Shown: one piece after another, positions 43,701 to 52,900 of the stretch
Position numbering within the stretch: the first letter of the stretch is position 1
Layout of the letters: each line of letters starts with the position of its first letter
Assembly: GCA_964513465.1 (NCBI GenBank)
Contig: CAZEMR010000002.1
Span: 1 to 64,000, forward strand
Reading direction: 5' to 3'
Source of the DNA: CAZEMR01 sp964513465
Lineage (GTDB): Bacteria > Bacteroidota > Ignavibacteria > Kapaibacteriales > UBA2268
DNA: 64,000 bases
Made by a program: the position numbers and the translations under genes
Notes under the pieces: generated by a model
Databases searched by the model: none
Told to the model about the DNA's origin: nothing
What the model saw: the letters and a program-made list of their open reading frames with translations, nothing else

Positions 43701-45836
43701 ATGGCAAAATCATCCAAAACCAGGAAGAACGCAGACAAGAAAGTCAGCCCTAAAATGAAAAAAATCGTAAAAATGGAATACGGCGGCAAAGAGGTCGAGG
43801 TAGAGCTATACTCTAAATTCGATTTCGAGGGATTCGACAAAGAGACCGTCATCGAATGGTATAAGCTCAACCATATGGGGCGCAAGCTCGACGATAAAGC
43901 TGCGCTTTACCTCAAAATGGCCAAGGGATGGTCGTACCATGCCCCTTTTGCGGGACACGACGGCATTCAGCTTGCCATCGGACGTATATTCCGTAAAAAT
44001 AAAGATTTCCTTTTCCCTTACTATCGCGATATGATGACATCTCTCTCTGCCGGTCTCACTCCGGTTGAGATAATACTCAACGGTCTGAGCAAGGACACCG
44101 ACGTAGCAGGCGGCGGCCGCCACATGAGCAACCACTTCGCCAAGCCGGAGATCAATATAGAGAATGTCTCATCGTGCACCGGCAATCACTCGCTGCACGC
44201 CGCAGGGGTCGCCCGCGCAATCAAAAAATACGAGGGCGATGAGATTGCGATTTGCTCCAGCGGCGAATCGGCAATCTCGGAAGGGTATTACTACGAAGCA
44301 ATCAATGCAGCCACATGGGATAAATCCCCAGTGATATTCGTAATACAGAATAATAAATTCGGTATCTCTGTGCCCCTGCGCGACGCAACCGTCAACCAGG
44401 TAGTGTCAGATAATTTTCGCGGAATGAGCAATCTGAAAATCATCAATTGCGATGGGCGCGACCCGTTCGACAGCTTCCGCGCTCTCACCGCAGCGAAAGA
44501 ATTTATTCAGTCCGGCAAGGGCTGCGCAATAGTCGAGGCCGACTGCGACCGAATGCTCTCGCATTCGAATTCCGACAAGCAGGAAAATTACCGCCCGCAG
44601 GACGAAATCGACGAAGTTCAGCGCCGCGACCCGATGCTCCAGTTCCGCTGGCATCTGCTGGACAAAAAATACCTGACCAAAGACGAGCTCGAGAAGATCG
44701 AAGAGGATATCAAGCAGAAGATGTTCGACGCTGCAGACGAAGCCGAAGCCGCACCCGACCCAGACGGCAGCTCGTGGGATAAATATATATTCGCAGATGA
44801 ATATGCGAAAAAAGAAGGCATCGAAGAGGGCGAAATAAACGAAAATGGCAAGAAAATCTCCTTACTGCAGGCAATTAATAATACTCTGAAGTCGGAATTC
44901 CGCCGTAATCCGCACACCTATCTCTGGGGGCAGGACATCGGCAAGGGCGGTGTATTTAACGTAGTCAAAGGTATGCCCGAGGAATTCGGCAAAGCCCGCG
45001 TATTTAATTCCGCAATTGCCGAGGATCAGATCGTCGGCACCGCTAACGGATTCACCCGCTATCGCGACGACATCCGCGTGGTAGTCGAGGGCGCCGAGTT
45101 CGCCGATTACTTCTGGCCCGCAATGGAGCAGCTAATCGAATGCACCCACGAATACTGGCGCACCCGCGGACAATTTTCGCCGAATGTGACAATACGCCTG
45201 GCCAGCGGCGGATATATCCAGGGGGGACTTTATCATTCGCAAAATCTCGAGGCGGTATTTACGTCCATTCCGGGCCTGCGTGTATTGACCCCGGCATTTG
45301 CCGAGGACGCTGCGGGGCTGCTCCGGAATAGCATACGCTCCGAAGGAGTAACAATGTTCCTGGAGCCAAAATATTTATACAATTTCAAGCAGGCATTCGG
45401 CCCTGAAACCGGCGATGACTTCATAATTCCATTCGGCAGAGCAAAAGTGCGTCGCAAGGGCAGCGATATAACGGTAGTCAGCTATGGCACCGGAATCCAT
45501 CAGACTCTATACGCCGCGCGCGAGCTCGAAGACGAAGGCGTCGACGTGGAGATCATCGATCTGCGGACGCTGATCCCCTGGGATCGGGAGGCGGTGCTCG
45601 AGTCAGTCCGCAAAACCGGCAAGGTAGTGGTGGTGCACGAAGACAACATAACCGGCGGGTTCGGCGGCGAGATAGCCGCAACGATAGCCAAAGAGGCATT
45701 CACATATCTGGATGCACCAGTGGGGCGCATCGGATCGAAGGACGTTCCGGTCGGATTCGCCAAGGAATACGAAAAGGCGATATTGATCAATAAGGAGGAC
45801 GTAAAAAATGCGATCCGGGAGACGGCAAAATTCTGA
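43701..45836 (+). CDS. Fused alpha-beta E1 of a branched-chain or related 2-oxoacid dehydrogenase, 711 aa
   Basis: E1 decarboxylates a 2-oxoacid with thiamine diphosphate and passes the acyl group to lipoyl-E2. The alpha part (about 50-370) has FPYYRDMMTSLSAGLTPVEI, GGGRHMSNHF and the TPP/metal segment SSGESAISEGYYYEAINAAT ending in IQNN. The beta part (about 385-711) has LLQAINNTLKSEFRRNPHTY, WGQDIGKGGVFNVVKGMPEE, FNSAIAEDQIVGTANGF and PWDREAVLESVRKTGKVVVV. Fused E1 of this kind is common in Bacteroidota. A 25-residue Lys-rich extension precedes the catalytic part. CCGGAG lies upstream of the ATG. Confidence 0.93.
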   Translation: MAKSSKTRKNADKKVSPKMKKIVKMEYGGKEVEVELYSKFDFEGFDKETVIEWYKLNHMGRKLDDKAALYLKMAKGWSYHAPFAGHDGIQLAIGRIFRKNKDFLFPYYRDMMTSLSAGLTPVEIILNGLSKDTDVAGGGRHMSNHFAKPEINIENVSSCTGNHSLHAAGVARAIKKYEGDEIAICSSGESAISEGYYYEAINAATWDKSPVIFVIQNNKFGISVPLRDATVNQVVSDNFRGMSNLKIINCDGRDPFDSFRALTAAKEFIQSGKGCAIVEADCDRMLSHSNSDKQENYRPQDEIDEVQRRDPMLQFRWHLLDKKYLTKDELEKIEEDIKQKMFDAADEAEAAPDPDGSSWDKYIFADEYAKKEGIEEGEINENGKKISLLQAINNTLKSEFRRNPHTYLWGQDIGKGGVFNVVKGMPEEFGKARVFNSAIAEDQIVGTANGFTRYRDDIRVVVEGAEFADYFWPAMEQLIECTHEYWRTRGQFSPNVTIRLASGGYIQGGLYHSQNLEAVFTSIPGLRVLTPAFAEDAAGLLRNSIRSEGVTMFLEPKYLYNFKQAFGPETGDDFIIPFGRAKVRRKGSDITVVSYGTGIHQTLYAARELEDEGVDVEIIDLRTLIPWDREAVLESVRKTGKVVVVHEDNITGGFGGEIAATIAKEAFTYLDAPVGRIGSKDVPVGFAKEYEKAILINKEDVKNAIRETAKF

Positions 45837-45911
45837 GAAAGATAGTGTAAGGCAATAGTGTGTAATAAATCTGACAGTGTGGAAAGCCCCACACAAAAAA
45901 AATAGTAAAAA

Positions 45912-45974
45912 CCGATTACGAAAAGGCCATAATCGCCTCTGGCGCGAATTTAATCATTGGATTTTCGTAATCGG
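45912..45974. repeat. 13-bp perfect inverted repeat around the tRNA-Arg promoter
   Basis: CCGATTACGAAAA (45912-45924) and TTTTCGTAATCGG (45962-45974) are exact reverse complements, separated by 37 bases that hold a second small hairpin CGCC-TCT-GGCG (45934-45944). The right arm lies between the predicted -33 and -7 elements of the tRNA-Arg promoter. There is no T run after the right arm, so a simple terminator for the upstream E1 gene is unlikely. Candidate operator, cruciform or structured leader. Confidence 0.75.
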
Positions 45975-45987
45975 CTTACTATATTTG
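45957..45987 (+). promoter_or_regulatory. Bacteroidota-type promoter for tRNA-Arg
   Basis: TTG (45957-45959), a 20-base spacer, then TATATTTG (45980-45987), an exact TAnnTTTG match, about 24 bases before the 5' end of tRNA-Arg. Confidence 0.55.
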
Positions 45988-46011
45988 TGGATAAAATATA
46001 ATGGAATAGCT

Positions 46012-46085
46012 GCGCCCGTAGCTCAATTGGATAGAGCGTTGGATTCCGGTTCCAAAGGCTGGGGGTTCGATTCCCTTCGGGCGTA
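46012..46085 (+). tRNA. tRNA-Arg (anticodon CCG)
   Basis: A 74-base cloverleaf. The acceptor is GCGCCCG with CGGGCGT (first pair G-U), the D-arm GCTCAATTGGATAGAGC, and the anticodon stem TTGGA/TCCAA with loop TTCCGGT and anticodon CCG at 46046-46048. The T-arm is GGGGG-TTCGATT-CCCTT (two G-U pairs). The discriminator is A46085 and CCA is not encoded. It reads CGG. The TPR membrane-protein gene follows 70 bases later with no terminator between, so read-through is possible. Confidence 0.95.
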
Positions 46086-46155
46086 CAAAAAAATCGTAAA
46101 ATCAGACAGTAAAAAATTGTCGTAAATATATATAAAGGAAGAGAGAAACCAATCC

Positions 46156-46854
46156 ATGGCAGAGAACACTGAAAACCAGGGATTCGAACCGGCAGAAATA
46201 TCAGAGGGAGAAGAGGTACAGTCTTTCATCAGCAAGTATAAGACACTGATAATAATAGCCTCAGTGGCGATAGTGGCCATTGTGGGCGTTATTTATTATA
46301 TGAATTCGGTGCAGAACGCTAATGAAAAAGAAGCAGCCGAAAAGCTCGCCAGCATACTGCCGGCCTACGAACAGATGGATTATACCAAAGCGCTCTACGG
46401 AGACTCGGCACTGCCCGAGCTGAAGCGTTATGGTCTTATCAGAATTGCAAAGGAATTCGACGGGACTGCGCCCGGCAGGACTGCCGCGCTTTATGCTGGC
46501 AACTCGCTGCTGGCGACCGGGAATTTCGAAGAAGCAAGAAAATATTTCGAAATAGCGCAGTCGGCCGATAGCCGTGTGGTTAGTTTCGGCGCAACTGCCG
46601 GAATCGGAAGCTGTCTGGAAAACGACGGCAAATACGCCGAAGCCGCCCGGAAATACGATGAAGCCGCCTCAATGGCAGAGGCTCCCGCAGTACGAAACCG
46701 CTATCAGTATTACGCCGGCCTATGCTATGAGCAAACCGGAGACAACAACAAAGCCGAGGAAATATACCGGAAAATAATAGCCGAAGAAAAATTCTCCGAA
46801 ATAGCTGGCTATGCAAAGTCCGGACTCGCCCGACTTGGCATGAAAATTGAATGA
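46156..46854 (+). CDS. TPR membrane protein (YfgM-like), 232 aa
   Basis: A short acidic cytoplasmic start, one transmembrane helix at about 32-49 (TLIIIASVAIVAIVGVIYYM), then a periplasmic helical TPR region: GRTAALYAGNSLLATGNFEE (about 100), IGSCLENDGKYAEAARKYDE (about 155) and YYAGLCYEQTGDNNKAEEIY (about 185). This plan matches YfgM-type ancillary proteins of the Sec translocon, but general TPR scaffolds share it. AAGGAAGAGAG precedes the ATG. It lies 88 bases before the giant surface-protein gene. Confidence 0.85.
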   Translation: MAENTENQGFEPAEISEGEEVQSFISKYKTLIIIASVAIVAIVGVIYYMNSVQNANEKEAAEKLASILPAYEQMDYTKALYGDSALPELKRYGLIRIAKEFDGTAPGRTAALYAGNSLLATGNFEEARKYFEIAQSADSRVVSFGATAGIGSCLENDGKYAEAARKYDEAASMAEAPAVRNRYQYYAGLCYEQTGDNNKAEEIYRKIIAEEKFSEIAGYAKSGLARLGMKIE

Positions 46855-46941
46855 TGAGAACCGGGTATTTATGCGAAATTAAGAAGTATCATAGATAGAA
46901 TTTAATTTTTTGTACTTAATTATTTATTAATCGGAGGTAAC

Positions 46942-49900
46942 ATGCAACGATTGCTTCGTTTGAGTTTATTCGCGTTATTGCTGGGCCTGCTTGCCACTAG
47001 TGCGGGGTATGCACAGCAAGTTTTTGTTTCGGGGCGTATCGCTCCCGGCGACGTGAGAGTATTCGTTAAGGACTCCACGTACATAATCAATCGCGATTAT
47101 GTAGTGGGAGGCACTCTCATTATCGAGCCCGGAACAGAAATTTATTTCTACCCCAACGGACGTCTTATCGACTCCACTGGTGGCCGTATTATTGCTGATG
47201 GCTTTGCGATGACCGACTACAACGCAAATCCCGATGGCATCAACCCCATCGCAACCCCGGGAAGCCCGAGCAACCCGCAGGGATTCGACGGATATTCCGA
47301 CCTTGACTATTTCCTTTATGAAGGCACGGATAACACTGTTGATGTCGACACCGACCGTGATCCCACGGTACACCCGTCCAAAGAGAACATTATATTTAAT
47401 GTTAAGCTCGACATACAGAACCGTGTTGTCAGAGATTTCCCGCTTTCGGCGGCTGATCCGAACCAGCGCGACATGGACATCGGCGCAGAAGAAGCCGAAA
47501 TTTCCTACGAAGAAGCTATTATGTTCTACGCCGCTCGTCTTTATATGAATCCGGACGACGACGTTAACCTGCGTATCCGCCCCTGGCAGCGCCTTGGCGC
47601 AAAGGAAGTGCCTTTCGACCAGTCGCAGATTCGCTTTATCGGACAGAAAACAAATAACTTCTCCCGCGAATGGGGCCACATTATTGTGCTTCCCGGCGCG
47701 AGAGCAGCATTCTTCCGCAATTGCTCCTTTGAAGAAATGCGCAAAGACACCACAGTAGACCGTCTGCCGCTTTACGATGTGGCAGCCATGGGTCCGCAGT
47801 GGGTACAGATTAATGAAAGACTTAATCAGCTTACTAATGGCGCCGGCGGCGCTATCACAACTTTCAGCTCCAGGACATGGCTTTTGAATTGCGATTTTGT
47901 GCACAACATGGCACGCTATCGCGGCGGCGCGCTGCAGATTCTGCAGGCTCCCCACGGATACCCGATGTCCGACAGAGTGCTTGATACTTATACTCTCGAC
48001 AAAAACCCGAATATTACTGACAAAGACGGAACGACTTCGGAAGTACTCGAAGACAATCCGATCCTTGCAATAGACTATATTGATGAAAATATGCCCGAAC
48101 CGTTTGATTCTGATTTCGAACGCCAGGCATTCGATGACGGACGTATTGCTGTCTATTTGGGCCGCATGCGTAATCTGAATTTTGACCGTAACTTTACACA
48201 GCTCGCCAATGTTGGCCGCACAATGATCGGCACCCCGCCCGTCGAAGTCGTCACAGACCTCGAAGAACCGGCGGACTTCCCGAATGCATACGGCAACCAC
48301 GCATTTGGCGGCGCTATTTATATCGCAGGCGCAGAAGGCGATCCCGATCGCCAGCTCGAAATCGGCTTAGGCGTTAACAATAGCATCATGATTGGCGGCG
48401 AGGAAGTTGAATTCGACCAGGAAGATACTTTCGACGCTACCGACAACATGGCTGTTAACTTCCAGGATGCAGGCGCATCTCAGGGTGCCCGCGGCGGCGC
48501 GCTTTACGTCGGTCGCTACACCTCGCTCATCGTAGCCGGTAATTTCACCGGAAACGAGACAGACGCTGTATTTATGGATACCCCCGAAGCGGGATTCAAT
48601 GCAGGCTACTTTTCGATGGGTGGCGCTATATTCTGCGAAAATACTCTCGGACGTCTCCAGGTAAGAGGCGGCCCCAGAAGAGATATGATCGGCAATCCTA
48701 CCGAATTTATCGATAACTTTGCCGGAGCCGGCGGCGCTATCTATGTTGATGGCAATACCGATCCGCGCATGTCGCCCATCATCGGCGGCAGCGATGATCA
48801 TATCTTCACAAGAGATTATGGATTCAATGTTACATTCGAAAGCAACGAAGCAGTCGCCTCCGGCGGCGCGATCTTCGGCAAACGCCACATGACCATCAAT
48901 GGTGCTGGCGGCGTCGAAGATGAAAACCTGATCGGCTATGGCGGAAATTATCCAATTAAATTCCTTGATAATACCGCAGGCTTCTCGGGCGGCGCGATAG
49001 ACTATCACCTGCCGAACGCAACTCCGCTTCCGGCAAGCCAGCGTATAGTACAGATTGTACGCGCATTGTTCGAAGGCAATGAAGTCGGCGCAGATGTAAC
49101 CGGCGACCTTCGGATGGATGTACGCGGCGGTGGCGCTATCTACGCGCTCAATGCCGACCTTAACGTTGTAAAAGGTGTTGAATTCACAGAAAACATGGTA
49201 TATAATGGTAACGGCGGCGCTATTGCTATGGTGCATCCGACCACATCTTTCAGAAGATTCTTTGTCAGCGATCTGGACGAAGTATATTATGATGCTAACG
49301 GTGTAGCCAACTGGTTTACCAGCAATGACGATGTCATGGCATTCCGCAGCTTCGAATATCCTCCGGACGCAAGAATGCTCACCAGATTCCTCGGCAACGA
49401 GATCGAAGTCGACGACGACGTTATCGAAGCTCAGAGCGGAACTGGTACGACTCAGATCGGCAAAGGCACAATGCCTCTGACAGATCCTCTTTATGCAACA
49501 GCATGGGTGGACATGAACACAGGCTTTGCAGTTGGTTATAACGGCGTCATCGTAAAATTCGAAGATGGCGGCGACAAGTGGACATATCAGAATTCGGGCA
49601 CAAACTTCCGCCTGAATGATGTATTCTTCACAAACGCAATGACCGGCTACGTGGTAGGCGATCGCGGCGTTATCCTCAAGACCACCGATGGCGGCGCAAA
49701 CTGGATTATGATGAATTCGCCCACAGCCAGCCAGCTTAACGGCGTTACATTTGCCAGCACCCAGGTCGGTTATGCAGTAGGCGATAATGGTATCATGCTC
49801 AAAACCACAGACGCTGGTATGACATGGTCGGCAATGCAGCCTCAGACCAATGATCTGAATGATGTATACTTCACAGGTCTTGCAGACGGCTTTGCAGTCG

Positions 49901-52900
49901 GCGAAAGAGGAACAATCCTTACCACAATCGACGGCGGCATGAACTGGGACATCCAGTTTATCCCCGGCCTTGCAACCACACTTAACGATGTATTCTTCCA
50001 GAGCGCATCGACCGGCTACATTGTAGGCGATCTCGGTGCAGTCATTCGCACAGAAGACGGCGGCGACACATGGGACATCATAGACGCTGACGTGGATGTC
50101 AATCTCCATGCAAGCTACTTTACCGATCAGAACACCGGCTATATCGCTGGCGATTTCGGTATGATCAAAATGACAAATGACGGCGGCGACACCTGGGCTG
50201 AACAGGATGCCGGCGAAGATTATAATCTCTATGACGCATTCTTCGTAGCCATTGATTACGGCTATGTAGTAGGCGCATATGGCTATGTAGCAAAAACAGA
50301 AAACGCGGGCGCAGACTGGGAAGAAGTTAACCCGACAGACACAGCCAATATCGATGTTGTCCGCTTCCATCCTGAAGTCGGTCTTCCCGAAAATGGCGTT
50401 GGCCTTGGCGGCGCAATCTACCTGCTTGATGTCCAGAAAACACAGCGCGTTGGCCGCGAGGACACCCTTCGCTTAAATCGTGTACGTATGCAGGACAACA
50501 TGGCATTTACAGGCGCAGCGATTTACTCGGACAATTTCGATCTGAAACTAATCTTCAACCGTTCGCTTGTTACCGGTAATGTTGCAACCTCCGAAATCGG
50601 ATGGGAACAGAATAGAATAAACGGACCGGTTAGCAAAACCAACGGCCAGATCGAAAGCAACTTTGCCTCGAGCGACCTTGCAGGCGCAATCCTGTATGGC
50701 GAAGTTCAGGGCCCGCTGCCTTCGTTTATGTACTCAGAAGCAGCCAACTCTATATATAATAACAGCGCAAGATTCCTCATCAGACTGCCCGACGCACCGA
50801 ACACCAAGGGCGTGCTTGCCGGCCAGACCGGTATCGGCTTTGGCGGCACTGACACACTCCGCGGTAACTACTGGGGACTCACAGAGGCCAATGTTGACCT
50901 TCTGCTCGAAAACCAGTCAGGTCTCCCCGGCGCAGTAAATGAGACATTCTTTGTAAATAGCGAATTCAATCACGAGCAGAATTATCTGACATTCGTGTAT
51001 GACAGCAACGAACTTCTCGAACAGGGTCCGTTCGAATCGCTTAACAATTATTCGTATGAGCCGATTCCGCTGAGAAACGGCACGACCGAGAATGAAGTCG
51101 GCACCGGTTCGCTCGACGAACGCGCGCTGATGTCCGGCCTCATATATGATATATATGATAAAGGCACCGACGTCAAAGCAGCCGATTATTCTAATCGCCG
51201 CATGTGCCCGATCGAAGACTTCGCAGTCGGAATTCCTCCGGTACTGAGAAGATTCGACGACCCGGACATGCCCTCCAACGGCAAATATGTAAAACGCTGG
51301 ACACGCGATCCCGAAATTGCAAATGCAGTTGACGGCAACGGCGATCCTCTGTTCCCCGATCTTTGGGAGCTTCAGGATGAATTCCGCAAAAATGACAAGG
51401 GCGAATTCTTCCATCCGATCGGCTACCCGGTATATCTGGAAACAATGGTCAACTATGACGGACTTATTGATAGAAGCAACCATGATCCGAGACTGCTTAA
51501 CGAAACAGTATTCTTCGTAATCAACGAGATGACCGGCGATTATATTCGCGTTAATCTCCGCCAGGCAGAAGAAGAAGCTGAATACAGAGAAAACTTCAGA
51601 GCACGCGTAGAGCTAGTGCCGGATTCCTCTTTCAGAAATCCGAACACACTGATGCGCCGCACATCCGAAGGTCTTCTCAATCTCGGAACCGGCTTCAACC
51701 TGCTTAATCAAATAAGACACAATGCATATAAAGAAGACCAGGCAGCACTGCCCGGCAGAAAATACGATGTGCCTTACCTGCTGACAGGCATTACCAACTC
51801 GCTTGGTAAAGTAGACCGCCTCTTGCAGAACCGCCCGGAAATGCCCGCATCGAACGACGGCAGAGTAACATACTTCGCCGGCGAACGCTACGGAGCACTC
51901 CCGGTCGATACCGGCGACGTTGTTCGCGTTATCTCGAGAACAGTTCTCTGGAGAGAAGGCGAAGTGGAAGCATACGACGATGGTATTTCCTTCAAAGTCG
52001 TTCGCTCGACCGTACCGCCGCAGTTCACAGGCAACGTGGTATCGCTGCAGAAAGATACGATCGTACAGATCGGACCGTCCGAATATCCGTGGAAACGCGA
52101 ACAGGGCATTCCGGATACGACTTATATCACAGAGCTTCTGCACAAGATTTATGTCTATGAAGACAGAGAATATCCGCAGGAAGATGGATACTACAGCGAT
52201 CCTGACAATCTGCAGAACAACCAGATCGCAGGCTACGTAGGACGCGACTCGATCCTCACGATCACAGCAATTGACCTTAACAGATTCCTTGATCCGAGAG
52301 CAATCAACGATCCTGAGAATTATTCAGAAATCACATACAGATGGTATGTAAATCCTAACTCCGGTCTTGCACGCTGGCTGCTTGTTGACCATGTGCCCGC
52401 AGATCATCCGGATTACGATAATCCGCTGTACGGTGCTAATGGCTACCTGCTGTTCCGCGGTATGCCTATCAACCCGTATGTCGTCCCCGGTGGCGAAGAT
52501 GTAACAGTCATCGCAGAGAACTATCCGCCGCACTATCGCGTTGTGGATTCGCTCCGCCAGGCCGGCTACAGCGAAGAAGAAATCGATCTTTATGTGGAAA
52601 CATTCAAAGAGTATCTGAATACACCCGAATATGATATTACGAATGCGCGCTATCTGCAGCAGGATACTATCAACTTCGGAAGCGACTACATGAATTCGTA
52701 TCAGTTCAAAATCTTTGTGACCGACTCTGTGCCGCGCGTAATTCCGCATACAGCACAGACAGAAGAGGTTTACAGAAGAATTAATATGCAGGGCGACGAA
52801 GAGCTTTACGTAACATACGAACCTTCGGTCGTACCTTGCGGAACGAATTCGGAAGATAAATTCATTGCGAACCTTACTGATAAGCTCAGATTCCAGATTG

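Noticed and set aside
47830..50345. Regular repeats that might be taken for a CRISPR array
   Set aside because: The periodic units are in-frame protein repeats of unequal DNA sequence; no identical short repeats with unique spacers and no cas genes occur in the window.
48367..50370. 667-codon open frame on the minus strand inside the giant surface protein gene
   Set aside because: It lies opposite a clearly coding frame with signal peptide and repeats. It is Cys/Ile/Val-rich with no domains and reflects the codon bias of the plus strand.
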